Shown in pieces: positions 1 through 9,663 of a stretch of 64,000 nucleotides of DNA. The notes beneath the pieces were generated by a model. That model saw nothing but the letters and a program-made list of their open reading frames with translations. It was not told the DNA's origin and made no database searches. Origin of the DNA: JAZDEY01 sp043808325 [NCBI: Candidatus Eiseniibacteriota bacterium]. GTDB lineage: Bacteria; Arandabacterota; Arandabacteria; Arandabacterales. The position numbers and the translations under genes are program-made. Every line of letters begins with the position of its first letter. Positions within the stretch are counted from its first letter, which is position 1. The DNA is taken from positions 18,939 to 82,938 of the forward strand of contig JAZDEY010000048.1 in assembly GCA_043808325.1 (NCBI GenBank). Reading direction: 5' to 3'.

Positions 1-1270
1 CCTCGGCATAGAGCCCGTGGTTGACGCTCCGTATGATCTCCTTCGGGTCGTGAGGCCCCGCTAGCATATAGGTGTTTCGCATCCGCGGCTGCGGCGGGAA
101 GCGGAAAGATTGCCGCCGGCCGCTGCCCGTGGGCCGCACGCCGTAGTATTGAGCGCTTATCCTGTCGTGGAGATAGCTTGTCATGATGCCGTCGGTGACG
201 AGATAGGTCCGTTCGGTGTCGTTGGCTTCATCGTCGATGTTGAGGGTTCCTCGGATATTGGGATTGGTCCCATCATCAACGATGGTTACGAAGGTCTCGG
301 CCACAGGCTTGCCGATCTTGTCCGAGAAGATCGAGATCTGCTTGCGGTTGAAGTCGGCCTCCATGCCGTGCCCGATGGCTTCGTGGAGGAGAATGCCTGA
401 GCCACCGGGCCCGAGCACCACTTCCATCTCGCCGGCTTCGGGCTTCACCGCATCAAAGAGAGCGACGGTGCGGCGCACGGCTTCCTTGGCCAGCAGATCG
501 ACATTCTCCTGAGTCAGGAACTCAAGACCCTGTCGGCCGGTCAGGTCAAAACCGTTCTGCTCGCGACGGCCGTTCTGCTCGGCCGTGGCACTCACGGATA
601 CGCGAACCATCGGGCGATAATCGTGAACTGCCCGGCCCTCTGATGTCGCTATCAGGATGTACGAGGTGGTGTTGGAAAAGCGCACCCGCGATTTGATGAT
701 GCGCGGATCGAGCGCACCCACCTGATCGTTTATGCTCAAGAGATAGGGAATCTTCTCGTCGATCGAGACCTCTTCCCAGGGCATGGCGATGGGATAATAG
801 TCGGGCGTCTTATGCAGACTGAGAGCCACGGGAGCCACGGTCTGGCCGGAGGACGCGATGTTGGCGGCCGTCCGCGCTGCGAGTTTCATCCCCTCGGGAG
901 TAATGGCCTCGGTGAAGGAATAGCCAGTTTGATCGCCTTTCAAGACCCGGATGCCGACCCCGAAGTCAACATCGGTGACTGCCCGATTGACGTTCTTGTC
1001 CTCGAGCGCGACCTCGTTCGCAATCGTGTGCTCGAAGAAGAGATCGCAGTAGTCGCCGCCTTGGGACAAGGCCTCGGCCATAACCTGCTGAATCGTTTTC
1101 TCGTCGACCCCGAAGTGAATGTAGAAGTCCCACAGGGTCAGGTCTGTCGGCGCAACAACTGCGAAGGCCCGGTCCGCGGCCGGCCCGAGAAAAGCGGGCA
1201 GCACAGCCGCAGCCACTATGCCTTTGGAGGACTGCTTGAGGAACGTGCGTCGTGAGATTCCGGATTTCAC
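1..1270 (-). CDS. TldD/PmbA-family metalloprotease-like protein, Tat-exported (3' end outside window)
   Basis: Homologue of TldD, the larger subunit of the TldD/TldE zinc peptidase that processes small peptides. The reading frame starts at a GTG (1268-1270) with AGGAGCT just upstream and runs off the left edge. Residues 1-35 form a twin-arginine signal (SRRTFLKQ, then an Ala-rich hydrophobic stretch), so export folded across the membrane is predicted, unlike the cytoplasmic E. coli enzyme. The family zinc motif HExxxH is present as HEAIGH near residue 290, within a Gly-rich segment typical of TldD. No partner TldE is visible because the gene is cut; it would be expected next to it. A weak -10-like TATAGT lies about 60 bases upstream of the start. 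Family call is firm; substrate is unknown. Confidence 0.9.
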   Translation of the reverse strand, partial: MKSGISRRTFLKQSSKGIVAAAVLPAFLGPAADRAFAVVAPTDLTLWDFYIHFGVDEKTIQQVMAEALSQGGDYCDLFFEHTIANEVALEDKNVNRAVTDVDFGVGIRVLKGDQTGYSFTEAITPEGMKLAARTAANIASSGQTVAPVALSLHKTPDYYPIAMPWEEVSIDEKIPYLLSINDQVGALDPRIIKSRVRFSNTTSYILIATSEGRAVHDYRPMVRVSVSATAEQNGRREQNGFDLTGRQGLEFLTQENVDLLAKEAVRRTVALFDAVKPEAGEMEVVLGPGGSGILLHEAIGHGMEADFNRKQISIFSDKIGKPVAETFVTIVDDGTNPNIRGTLNIDDEANDTERTYLVTDGIMTSYLHDRISAQYYGVRPTGSGRRQSFRFPPQPRMRNTYMLAGPHDPKEIIRSVNHGLYAE

Positions 1271-1677
1271 GGGAGCTCCTTTTGGTGCGTGACCTATTCG
1301 TTTCCGTCAGGGGTGAGCGTCCTGTGCACTATAGTCCTGCCAATTAAGGTACCCCAATCCGTGACTTTCGTCAATGCGCTACCGGGTCTGCGAACCCGAG
1401 CGAGCTTGTGGCGCCTCGGGGCGGAAGCCCTTCGCTCAGCAACTGATATTCGCTCCGGGCAATCCGCCCCATCGGCAGGCCAGATAATTGGGCGCGGGAG
1501 GAGGGTTGATGCGGAGGCGAATGGGGTTCTGAGCCGGAGCACAACCCCCGACCGAGCGCAACCATAGTGGCGCCCTTGACGAGGGCGGGGCACACGCGTA
1601 TCGTCTAGTCAAGCGTGATCCGGGCCAAAGGATCGAAGATCAAGTCGAGGATCAAGAGAGTCAACAGGAGGAGAGTG
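1271..1677. other. Divergent intergenic region, no gene recognised
   Basis: About 400 bases separating the leftward TldD-like gene from the rightward nitroreductase-like gene. Open frames here lack ribosome sites and have compositions typical of GC-rich noise. A TATAGT hexamer on the minus strand (1328-1333) is a possible -10 element for the TldD-like gene, with only a poor -35 match 18 bases before it. Nothing else is supported. Confidence 0.4.
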
Positions 1678-2340
1678 ATGACCGGAAGATTGCTTCGAAT
1701 TCTGAGTGTGAGTTTGGCAGTGCTGTTCCTTGCATCGGTGGCGGGTTCCGCGAAGGACCTTGCGGTGATAAAGCTGCCCAAACCACAGATGGAAGGCGGC
1801 AAGCCCTTGATGCAGGCGTTGAAGGAGCGGCAGACCGGCCGCGACTTCAGCCCTGAGAAGCTGCCCCTGCAGGTGATCTCGAATCTCCTGTGGGCTGCCG
1901 ATGGGATAAACCGTCCCGAGGCCGGCAAGCGCACGGCACCATCAGCGGTCAACTGGCAGGAGATCGATATCTATGTAACGCTCGCCGAAGGAGCCTATCT
2001 TTACGATGCCAAGACCAACGAGCTCAAGCCGGTGCTGGCCGAAGACATCCGCGCCAAGACCGGCGGCCAGCCGTTCGTCGGGACGGCGCCCATGAATCTG
2101 GTCTACGTGGCGGATTACGCCAGGATGGGCGAGAAGTCGTCGCTCGAGGATAAGACCTTCTATTCGGCATGCGACACCGGCTTCATCAGCCAGAATGTTT
2201 ATCTCTACTGTGCCTCTGAGGGCCTGGCGACCGTAGTGCGCGGGTATGTGGACAAGGAAGCCCTTGCCAAGACCTTGAACCTCAGGCCGGATCAGAAGGT
2301 GACGCTCGCTCAGACGGTCGGATATCCTATAAAGAAGTAG
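1678..2340 (+). CDS. Nitroreductase-family protein with signal peptide (SagB-like)
   Basis: About 220 residues. The start at 1678 is chosen because AGGAGGA lies directly upstream and the following residues (MTGRLLRILSVSLAVLFLAS) make a signal peptide; an in-frame start 63 bases upstream gives a basic leader without a good ribosome site. The mature part resembles FMN-dependent nitroreductase/SagB-type oxidoreductases: a QTGRDFS segment near the N terminus, a LLWAADGINRPEAGKRTAPSA segment (usual FMN phosphate and dimer region), DIYVTLAEGAYLYD, and a C-terminal QTVGYP. Export of a flavin nitroreductase is less common but known in anaerobes. It overlaps the 3' end of the convergent amylase gene by 14 bases. 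Substrate cannot be told. Confidence 0.8.
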   Translation: MTGRLLRILSVSLAVLFLASVAGSAKDLAVIKLPKPQMEGGKPLMQALKERQTGRDFSPEKLPLQVISNLLWAADGINRPEAGKRTAPSAVNWQEIDIYVTLAEGAYLYDAKTNELKPVLAEDIRAKTGGQPFVGTAPMNLVYVADYARMGEKSSLEDKTFYSACDTGFISQNVYLYCASEGLATVVRGYVDKEALAKTLNLRPDQKVTLAQTVGYPIKK

Positions 2341-3700
2341 CGTAGACTCGGTAAGCCCAAGGCTTGAGCGTGAGCCAGGTGTCTTTGGCAAGCGTGCTTG
2401 GCTTGCCGGTCAGAGCATCGGTATAGGTGCCGGCAAACTTGCGGCCTCGGAGCTCGACCTTCTGAGTGCGTAGCGATAGATTCGCGATCACGAAGACCTT
2501 GGCCTCGCCCTCTTCGCGAACGAAGGCAAATACGGCGCCATCGTTGGAGGTGGGCACGCGCTCCATCCGGCCTCCCGCGCTTCCGTTCCATAGCGCGGGA
2601 TTCTCCTGCTTGAGGTTAAGGATCGCCGCATAGAGCCTCGCAGCCTCGTGTTCTTTCCAGGCGATTGAGTCCTTGTCGAAGAAGGCCAGCCGTTTCGATA
2701 AGCCCGCTTCCTGGCCGCCATAGACCAGGGGGATGCCATCCACGGTCGCGGCAAGCGCGGCAAGGGCAGCAGCACCCTCGCCGAACATCTGCTGGGTGGT
2801 GCCGTTCCACGAGTTCTCATCGTGGTTCGAGGTGAAATACATGCGGTAGGCATCTTCGGGGTACTCGGCTGCATCACGCTCGAAATAGGTCCACAGGTCG
2901 GCGGGGCCGCTCGCACCTTCGGCAACACGCCGCATAAGCTTGAAGAGCCCCCACCCGTAGGTGGCATCGAAGGCCCGCGCGTGGAGCGCCGGGGATTCGC
3001 CCTCGGCCAGCATGAAAACGGGCTTGATTCTATCCAGTTCGGTGCGCGCGGCTTCCCAGAAATCGAGCGGCACCATCTCGGCCACGTCACACCTGAAGCC
3101 GTCGATATCGGTCTCACGGACCCAGAACTTCATCGCATCGATCATATAGGCGCGCAGCCCGGGATCGTCATAATTGAGGTCGATGACATCGGCCCAGTCG
3201 GGAACCGGCGGCGCGAAGTTGCCGGACGCGTCCCTGGTGTACCATTCGGGATGGTCGACCATGAGAGGATTGTCCCAGGCGGTGTGGTTGGCAACCCAAT
3301 CTATGATGACGTACATCCCCAGGTCGTGGACGTGCTTGACCAGAGCCTTGAAGTCCTCGAGCGTCCCGTATTCGGGATTGACCGCGAGATAGTCCCGGAC
3401 CGAGTAATAGCTCCCGAGCGTACCCTTGCGATTCTTCTCCCCTATCGGGTGGATGGGCATCAGCCAAAGAAGCTTGACACCCATTGCCTTGAGCCGAGGC
3501 AGGTGCTGCTCGAACTCCTTGAAGCTGCCGCCGGACGAATACTGGCGAAGGTTGACCTCATAGATGGCGGCGTCGCGGCTCCACGCGGGGTGAACCACTT
3601 GACTCGCGGGGCGCTCGGCGAGCGCAAGCGAGGCCGCAAGTGCAACAAAGAGGATGCTGCCGACAAGTGGTGATGCGCGCCCTCGACTCACTCTATCCAA
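2327..3700 (-). CDS. Secreted alpha-amylase family (GH13) glycoside hydrolase
   Basis: Glycoside hydrolase family 13 enzyme acting on alpha-glucans outside the cytoplasmic membrane. All four GH13 signature regions are visible: DWVANHT (region I), GFRCDVAE with the nucleophile Asp (II), MLAEGES with the acid/base Glu (III) and FTSNHDEN with the transition-state Asp (IV). A short beta-domain (ELRGRKFAGTYTDALTG) closes the protein, so it is a compact enzyme of about 457 residues without extra carbohydrate-binding modules. The N terminus carries a signal peptide. Start is uncertain: a TTG at 3700 has AGGGGG at good spacing; TTG at 3718 is also open. It follows the DUF169 gene closely and may be cotranscribed. 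Maltodextrin or starch is the likely substrate. Confidence 0.9.
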   Translation of the reverse strand: MDRVSRGRASPLVGSILFVALAASLALAERPASQVVHPAWSRDAAIYEVNLRQYSSGGSFKEFEQHLPRLKAMGVKLLWLMPIHPIGEKNRKGTLGSYYSVRDYLAVNPEYGTLEDFKALVKHVHDLGMYVIIDWVANHTAWDNPLMVDHPEWYTRDASGNFAPPVPDWADVIDLNYDDPGLRAYMIDAMKFWVRETDIDGFRCDVAEMVPLDFWEAARTELDRIKPVFMLAEGESPALHARAFDATYGWGLFKLMRRVAEGASGPADLWTYFERDAAEYPEDAYRMYFTSNHDENSWNGTTQQMFGEGAAALAALAATVDGIPLVYGGQEAGLSKRLAFFDKDSIAWKEHEAARLYAAILNLKQENPALWNGSAGGRMERVPTSNDGAVFAFVREEGEAKVFVIANLSLRTQKVELRGRKFAGTYTDALTGKPSTLAKDTWLTLKPWAYRVYATSL

Positions 3701-3721
3701 CGTGCCCCCTTCGGCCAACCC

Positions 3722-4480
3722 CTAAGACCGCGAAGCCTTGATCCTGGCCCTCACCTTTCCCCAAGATGGCAACGCGAGGAAACTCCCGTCCATGTTTTCA
3801 ACCATGTCGATGAACCTGGCCATCGGCACCGAGAATGCCAGATGATCGGGAGCAACGCAAGGCCGCGCCGACACGTCGAACATGCCGAGCACCGCCCGCG
3901 GGTGATCGGACTTGGACTCAAGATAGGAATAGTAGACCATCGAGGCGCAGCCCGAGGCCGAAGGGACGATGACCGCATTGACATCGGGCTGGTCGTAGTT
4001 GGCGAGTGAAAAGAGCCCCGAGAGCACGTCAGGCGGGGCGAAGAAGATCACGGCCAGTGGCTCCTCGTCGAGGTCAAGCATGTCCCATCTCTTAAAGACG
4101 ATGAACCTGCCCGGCACCTCAAAGGTCGGCAGGCGCCGCAGCTGCTCCATCACCAGCTGCGGAGATTTCTTGTATCGCTCACCCTCCATCTTGCCGGGTA
4201 TTCCTGTGGAAAGAAAGTACTCAAAGTCCGGCCGAAGCTTCTGGGCAAAACCCAGATAGCGTTTCCCTCCCCCACACTGGGTAGTCTCGACGTCCAGGGC
4301 AAGCGTCCCTCCCGCGCGCACCGCATCCAGGGCATCGACGACGCACTGGGTTACGGCGGCCGACTTGGCGCGCTCTTCCCAACCCCGGTCATTGGTGTAG
4401 TAATAAGCGATCGGAAGCTCCGCTCCGGGAAAGTACTTCTCCCAGAGTTCCAGAAACTGCTGCTTGAATCTCACATCCAT
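3722..4480 (-). CDS. DUF169 family protein
   Basis: A 252-residue soluble protein matching the DUF169 pattern common in anaerobic bacteria and archaea: an N-terminal ELPIAYYY segment, a central QCGGGKRYLGF Cys motif, RFIVFKRWDML, then AVIFFAPPDVLSGLF and a SASGCASMVYY stretch with a second conserved Cys. The family has no established reaction; the paired Cys motifs suggest metal or redox chemistry, which is inference. The ATG at 4480 is preceded by GGAGGA. It sits 34 bases after the CocE-like gene and just ahead of the amylase, so it may be in the same transcript. Confidence 0.85.
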   Translation of the reverse strand: MDVRFKQQFLELWEKYFPGAELPIAYYYTNDRGWEERAKSAAVTQCVVDALDAVRAGGTLALDVETTQCGGGKRYLGFAQKLRPDFEYFLSTGIPGKMEGERYKKSPQLVMEQLRRLPTFEVPGRFIVFKRWDMLDLDEEPLAVIFFAPPDVLSGLFSLANYDQPDVNAVIVPSASGCASMVYYSYLESKSDHPRAVLGMFDVSARPCVAPDHLAFSVPMARFIDMVENMDGSFLALPSWGKVRARIKASRS

Positions 4481-4514
4481 GTCGAATCTCCTCCGCTCGA
4501 GCCAGCCTGCCTCA

Positions 4515-7133
4515 TCAATCGATCTGGTCCTTGAAGTCCGGCTCGGGAATCACGGGCAGCAAAACATGCGACGGATGGTCCTTGTCGTGATAGATCCGCT
4601 GAACCGCGCTCATATACTTGGTCTCGGTCTCGTTGTGGCCCCCGGTATTGAGATTGCGCGAGAAGATCGGGAAGGAGGCCGAGCAGACCTCGACCCGGAG
4701 CCTGGCCCCCACGGGGACCGTGATCCCCGTTTGCCACATGTCGAGATGGTATTCATAGATTTCCCCGGGTGTGAGCATCTCGGGCTTGGAGAAGGAATTC
4801 CGGTACCTCGCGCGTATGACACCGTGGACCAGCGGGAAGACCCCGCCATCGGCATCCACTTGGGAGAGCCTCATAAACCAGTCGGTATCCTTGGCTGAGG
4901 AACCGGCATATAGCACTGCTGAGACCGGCCCGACAAGCGTCACGGGCTCCTCCCAGGGGCGGGTATCGTAGACAAGGATGTCGCTCCGATCGGAGTCCAC
5001 TTTGGCGTAGTAGCCCATCATCCGCGCCCGCTCTTCCTCGACCGAGATCTCTTCCCCGGGTGCCCCTGGCTGGCCGCTGCCTTCACCCCCTTCAGCGCCC
5101 TCGCCGCCTTCGGCGCCCTTCACGGCGTTATCGGCCTGCTTCCCTGCGTCCTCAACGAGGTCCTTCGGATCGAAGTAAAAGCCCGGATCGGGTGTGGGAT
5201 CGCCCGGATCATAGGTAAAGGTGTCGAACGCCATGCCGTCGGCAGGCGGAGAAGTATCCAGCCACCCATCGCCCGAAGAGGTATTGGCCTTCCCCTGGCT
5301 TGCCAGATAGAACTTGGTGAACTTGGTCTCGGGCAGCGGGTAGGTGTTGCCGGTCAACCACTTGTTGCTGCCCATGGCGAAGAGAGCAACCAAGGGCTCG
5401 CGATCGATCCCATTATCAATGCCCTTGAGCCACCGGTCGAGCCAGCGCACGTAACTGCGTTCAAGATCGACGATCGCCGAGGGGCCAAAATCGGTGACGC
5501 GCGGCCCCATGCGCGTAGCGCTCGCCGTGTGCCCCCACGGTCCCAGGACCAATTTCTGGTTGGCGTGTCCGTACTTGGTCATAGTGAGATAGTTTAGCTT
5601 CGAACCGATCCCATCGCCGTCGTACCAGCCCGATTGATGATAGACCGGGATATCGACCTTCGCCAGGCGCTCCAGGAAACTCGCGCGATCCCAGTAGGCG
5701 TCGTTATCCGGATGCTTGATCCAGTCGCGCCAGTAAGGGTTCGGCTTCCCCAGGACGATCTCATCGAGATCGATAACGGGTAGATGCCGTAGCAGCCTGG
5801 CATACTTCTTATCCATTATGTCCTGGAGGGATTTGCCCGAGAGATCGGCGGTCGCTTCCTGCTCAAGCACGTCCGCCCACCAGATTGCACCGAACAGGAA
5901 AAAAGCCCCATATTCGTACGGGATGTTGTAGTAGGGATCGGGGGGAGACACGTTGGGAATGATAGTCACGAGGTGCGGGGGCGCCTCGCGCGCGGCCCAC
6001 CACTGGACCCAGCCGACATAAGAAGCTCCGATCATCCCCACCTTGCCGTTGGACCATGGCTGCGCTGCCAGCCACTCGATCGTGTCGTATCCGTCGGCGG
6101 GCTCGTTGAAGAAAGGCTCCCACTTGCCACCCGACGCGAAGCGCCCGCGACAGTCTTGGGCCGCATAAACGTAGCCGCGCCGGGCGAAGTACTTGGCCTG
6201 GAGCTCGTTCATCTCCTTCTTATAGGGCGTCCTCACGAGAATCACGGGAAACTTGCCGGCCGCAGTGGGCCGGTAGATATCGACCGAGAGATTGACGCCG
6301 TCCCTCATCGAAACTGCAACATCGTCATCCAAAGTCACCTCGTAGGTCGGCTGCGAGAGCGTCGAATCTGCAGTCTCGGCAAGCCTGAGCGTCTCATAGC
6401 CGTCACGCACGTAGGCCGCATGCTGGGCCGGGACATCGCCGAAACAGATCCGGTTCTGGTCGTCAACCCAGATGGTTACATCGACACCCGGCAGGCTGTA
6501 GCGGTAGAGCGTGAAGTTCTGGGTGCGGCCCGCGACCGTCCGCTCCAAGGTCTCAAGCCGCTCGAGCGAGGCATCCATCACGACTGCCGGAATGATGAAG
6601 AGCGGGAAGATCTGCTTGCCGCCTGCGACCTGGTCGTAGGCCACCACGGCCTGACTCATCAGGGATGGACTGAAGTTCTCAAAGATGCGCGTGCCGGGCC
6701 GAAGTTCGACCGTCGAGGTCTCGGTCCCATGGGTTATCTTGGCCTTACCACCCTCACGCACCACCGCGGCGGGGCCCTGCGGAGTCTCGATCGACATCGC
6801 CGTCCAGTAACCTCTCTCGTCGACTGTGATGGCGAGCGAGGAGGAGATGGTCTGCCCTGCCATTGATATGCTGTAATCACCCGAGAAACTGCCGTCCGGC
6901 ATCCACTTCGACTGCGATCTCACGACCGGGTCTTCGTTGACGTAAAGCGTGAAGTGAGCATCATCCTGAAGCACGTTCAGGGGATAGGTGAGTTCCTCCG
7001 AGGTGACCGGTTCCGCCGCACGGCATGAGACCGCGAGAAATACCGCCATGATTGCGGCAGCGGCGAATGCGACAGCCGTAGATGCAATCGGAGCAAACCA
7101 AGACGAGACCGTGTGCCCGTGGGAGCGATTCAC
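4515..7133 (-). CDS. CocE/NonD-family serine hydrolase (X-Pro dipeptidyl-peptidase like), exported
   Basis: An 872-residue hydrolase with a signal peptide (hydrophobic Ala-rich segment at residues 15-40) and GTG start preceded by AAGGAGG. The C-terminal two thirds is the S15/CocE fold: an ISVDIYRPT-like entry strand, VRTPYKKE, DCRGRFASGG, the nucleophile elbow GASYVGW, and a C-terminal jelly-roll domain with DTRPWEEPVTLVGPV. The first ~270 residues are an unrelated beta-rich domain. A low-complexity Gly/Glu insert (AEGGEGAEGGEGSG) sits between catalytic and jelly-roll parts, where family members usually have a short loop. Family members cleave esters, amides or X-Pro dipeptides; the substrate here is unknown. 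Confidence 0.88.
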   Translation of the reverse strand: MNRSHGHTVSSWFAPIASTAVAFAAAAIMAVFLAVSCRAAEPVTSEELTYPLNVLQDDAHFTLYVNEDPVVRSQSKWMPDGSFSGDYSISMAGQTISSSLAITVDERGYWTAMSIETPQGPAAVVREGGKAKITHGTETSTVELRPGTRIFENFSPSLMSQAVVAYDQVAGGKQIFPLFIIPAVVMDASLERLETLERTVAGRTQNFTLYRYSLPGVDVTIWVDDQNRICFGDVPAQHAAYVRDGYETLRLAETADSTLSQPTYEVTLDDDVAVSMRDGVNLSVDIYRPTAAGKFPVILVRTPYKKEMNELQAKYFARRGYVYAAQDCRGRFASGGKWEPFFNEPADGYDTIEWLAAQPWSNGKVGMIGASYVGWVQWWAAREAPPHLVTIIPNVSPPDPYYNIPYEYGAFFLFGAIWWADVLEQEATADLSGKSLQDIMDKKYARLLRHLPVIDLDEIVLGKPNPYWRDWIKHPDNDAYWDRASFLERLAKVDIPVYHQSGWYDGDGIGSKLNYLTMTKYGHANQKLVLGPWGHTASATRMGPRVTDFGPSAIVDLERSYVRWLDRWLKGIDNGIDREPLVALFAMGSNKWLTGNTYPLPETKFTKFYLASQGKANTSSGDGWLDTSPPADGMAFDTFTYDPGDPTPDPGFYFDPKDLVEDAGKQADNAVKGAEGGEGAEGGEGSGQPGAPGEEISVEEERARMMGYYAKVDSDRSDILVYDTRPWEEPVTLVGPVSAVLYAGSSAKDTDWFMRLSQVDADGGVFPLVHGVIRARYRNSFSKPEMLTPGEIYEYHLDMWQTGITVPVGARLRVEVCSASFPIFSRNLNTGGHNETETKYMSAVQRIYHDKDHPSHVLLPVIPEPDFKDQID

Positions 7134-7192
7134 GCTTATCCTCCTTGATCTGGAGCCCGGCCGGCCGGTGTTGCCGGCACCTCTTACCCTGC

Positions 7193-8404
7193 TTACGCGA
7201 GGACCTTCGCGATCCTCTCTACTGCCCAGTCGATCTCCTCGTGCGAGATCACAAGCGGCGGAGCAAACCTTATCACCTGGTGATGGGTCTCCTTGGCAAG
7301 AACACCCAGCGACATCAACCGCTCGCAGAAGGGCCGCGCGGTACCGGAGCTCTCCTTCACTTCGACTCCGATCAAGAGCCCTTTGCCTCGGATCTCTTTC
7401 ACGTGTGGGGACCTGATTGCGGCAAGTTTATCCATGAAGTAGCAGCCGGCTTCGAGAGCGCGCTCCGGCAGGGCCTCATCCAGGATCACCCGGAGGGCCG
7501 CCGAGCCGATCGCACAGGCCAACGGGTTCCCTCCAAAGGTGCTGCCGTGATCTCCGGGCTTAAAGACGCCCATCACTTCCTTCGACGCGAGCATCCCTGA
7601 GACTGGATAGACTCCGCCGCCAAGCGCCTTGCCCACGATCAGGACGTCCGGCTTGATGCCGTCATATTCATAACAGAACATCTTGCCCGTCCTGCCGAGC
7701 CCGGTCTGAATCTCATCGAGCATGAGGAGGATATTGTTGGCCCAAACCAGTTTCGCCGCTTCCTTGAGGTAGCCTTCGCTCGGTACTAGTATGCCGGCCT
7801 CGCCCTGGATGGGCTCCACCAGGAAGCCGACGGTGTTGGGGGTTATGGCCTTTCGCAGGGCATCGAGATTGTTGTAGGGAATCATCTTGAATCCCGGCCC
7901 GAAGGGACCGAAGCCTTCGCGGTACTGCGCCTCGGATGAGAAGCCCACAACCGTGGTGGTCCTGCCGTGGAAGTTGTTCTCGCAGACGATTATCTCGGCC
8001 TGGTCCCTGGGCACACCCTTCACGAGGTAGCCCCACTTGCGAGCTGCCTTGATCGCGGTCTCGACAGCCTCAGCGCCGGTATTCATAAGGAGGATGCTCT
8101 CCTGGTCGGCTATCGTACACGCCAACTCGCAGAAAGGTCCGAACTGATCGTTATGGAAGGCCCTCGAGGTGAGCGTGAGACTGTCCATCTGGCGCCGCGC
8201 AGCCTCGAGAATCCTCGGGTGGCGGTGGCCCTGGTTCAAGGCCGAATAGGAACTGAGCATGTCCATGTATTTGCGGCCTTCGACGTCCCATACCCAGACA
8301 CCTTCACCGCGAGACAGCACCACCGGCAAAGGGTGATAGTTGTGAGCGGCATAATTGTCGGCGAGCTTTATAAGATCAGCCGATGATAGCTGGTTGGTTT
8401 TCAC
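7193..8404 (-). CDS. rocD: Ornithine aminotransferase (ornithine--oxo-acid transaminase)
   Basis: Class III PLP aminotransferase converting ornithine plus 2-oxoglutarate to glutamate semialdehyde. Features: NTGAEAVETAIK near residue 98 (PLP phosphate region), NFHGRTTT, LMLDEIQTGLGRTGK (Asp for the PLP ring nitrogen), and VGKALGGGVYPVSG with the Schiff-base Lys. The pattern YSALNQGHRHP is characteristic of ornithine aminotransferases rather than acetylornithine ones. The GTG at 8404 is preferred because GGAGGGAGGA precedes it by five bases; the longer TTG start would place that ribosome site inside the gene. About 403 residues, normal for the family. Neighbours do not form an arginine pathway, so it probably acts in proline/arginine catabolism on its own. 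Confidence 0.93.
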   Translation of the reverse strand: MKTNQLSSADLIKLADNYAAHNYHPLPVVLSRGEGVWVWDVEGRKYMDMLSSYSALNQGHRHPRILEAARRQMDSLTLTSRAFHNDQFGPFCELACTIADQESILLMNTGAEAVETAIKAARKWGYLVKGVPRDQAEIIVCENNFHGRTTTVVGFSSEAQYREGFGPFGPGFKMIPYNNLDALRKAITPNTVGFLVEPIQGEAGILVPSEGYLKEAAKLVWANNILLMLDEIQTGLGRTGKMFCYEYDGIKPDVLIVGKALGGGVYPVSGMLASKEVMGVFKPGDHGSTFGGNPLACAIGSAALRVILDEALPERALEAGCYFMDKLAAIRSPHVKEIRGKGLLIGVEVKESSGTARPFCERLMSLGVLAKETHHQVIRFAPPLVISHEEIDWAVERIAKVLA

Positions 8405-8571
8405 GGTTGTCCTCCCTCCAAGCAAGGCCCTTCCCCGGAACGGTGAAATTCCAGAGCGGTCGTCACGCTGTCTCGATAGCTTAAGCGGTTACAGGATACT
8501 ACTATTGAGGATAGCAAAAACGAGACTCGAAGGCAACGCTTTCGGCGGCGGTCTCACGCCGGCGGGCGCGG

Positions 8572-9624
8572 CTACGGCCGCTTCTCGACCTGCTTTAAGG
8601 TATCCTTGTACTGCTTGATGCCCGGAGCCAACTCCACCGCCCGGCGCAGCTCCACCACGGCCGAGTCCGGCTTACCCTCGCGATCATAGACCATGCCCAG
8701 CTGCCAGCGCGCCGCCGCCTCGTCGGGACCATCGGCGGCACCCCCCGCATCCAGGTATCGTTTGAAAGCCGATTCCGCCTCGTCAAGATTGGTATCAGCC
8801 GCGGCGTAAACCCGGCCCAGATGGAAGAGCGCGACGAGGTCATCGGGCCGATTGGTGAGAATCTGCTTGAAGACCGTGCCCGCCTGGTCCGGTTTCTTGT
8901 TCCGGTCGTAGAAGTAGGCAAGCCCATAAAGCGCCGTGGAGGTCGATGAAGTATCCAGGCCGACCGCACGGTTATACAGGGATTCCGCCCTGGCGATCTG
9001 CTGGTCCCGTTCCCAGTAGCTCGCCCAGGCGTAGGATCCGTAAAGGGGGTCCAGCGACTCCAGTACGGCTGCCTGCTCCTTGGCCTTCTCTTTGCTCCCG
9101 CCGAGCATGCCGGGAGCTATCAGATAGTACATGCACAGTTCGAACCGGGCCTCCTTGTTCGCGGAGTCAAGGGCGATCGCCTTCTCGTATTCCTGTCTGC
9201 CCTTGCGTGCCGCAAGCAAGGCCCCCACCATACCCGACTTCATGGTCTTGGCGACCGATGTCCGGGCAAGCCATAGGTGGTAATCCGAGACCGAATCGGC
9301 GAGTTTGACGGCGCGCTCGGCATGTTCGGCAGCCGTATTGTAGTCCTGCTCCCGCATGTAAATTCTGGCAAGCATGATTTCGGCTTCGTCGTCGCGGGGA
9401 TTCTGCTTCACCGCATCCAACAGGAGCGTCTTGGCTTCATCCCGCTTGCCCTCGGCCACAAGCTGTTTGGCTTGCAGGGCTGCGTCGCTGCCATAGAGGG
9501 CGCGGGGCAAAGCGAAAAGCGAGGTGCAGATAATCACCGAGACCAGGAGTGCCGCGACAACGGCCGGGGAAGGTCGGAAGGCGGACGCTCTCGACATCTT
9601 TGGGATCGGCTTGGAATGTGACAC
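8572..9624 (-). CDS. Tetratricopeptide-repeat protein, membrane-anchored or exported
   Basis: A 350-residue protein with an N-terminal hydrophobic segment (residues 22-45), then several TPR units: KDEAKTLLLDAVKQNPRDDEA, DYNTAAEHAERAVKLA, a middle block with IARAESLYNRAVGLD, KPDQAGTVFKQILTNRPDD, NLDEAESAFKRYLDAGG and PDSAVVELRRAVELAPG. TPRs act as protein-binding scaffolds; no catalytic domain is present. GTG start with GGAGGT nine bases upstream. The stop at 8572 is 146 bases before the aminotransferase start. Role unknown; periplasmic assembly factor is a reasonable guess. Confidence 0.85.
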   Translation of the reverse strand: MSHSKPIPKMSRASAFRPSPAVVAALLVSVIICTSLFALPRALYGSDAALQAKQLVAEGKRDEAKTLLLDAVKQNPRDDEAEIMLARIYMREQDYNTAAEHAERAVKLADSVSDYHLWLARTSVAKTMKSGMVGALLAARKGRQEYEKAIALDSANKEARFELCMYYLIAPGMLGGSKEKAKEQAAVLESLDPLYGSYAWASYWERDQQIARAESLYNRAVGLDTSSTSTALYGLAYFYDRNKKPDQAGTVFKQILTNRPDDLVALFHLGRVYAAADTNLDEAESAFKRYLDAGGAADGPDEAAARWQLGMVYDREGKPDSAVVELRRAVELAPGIKQYKDTLKQVEKRP

Positions 9625-9663
9625 TCGCGGACCTCCGTGTAGGCTCTCGCTCCCTGCTTCGGC

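Noticed and set aside
1294-1593. Minus-strand 99-codon frame upstream of the TldD-like gene
   Set aside because: No ribosome site, Arg/Pro-rich noise composition and no domain pattern; region treated as intergenic.
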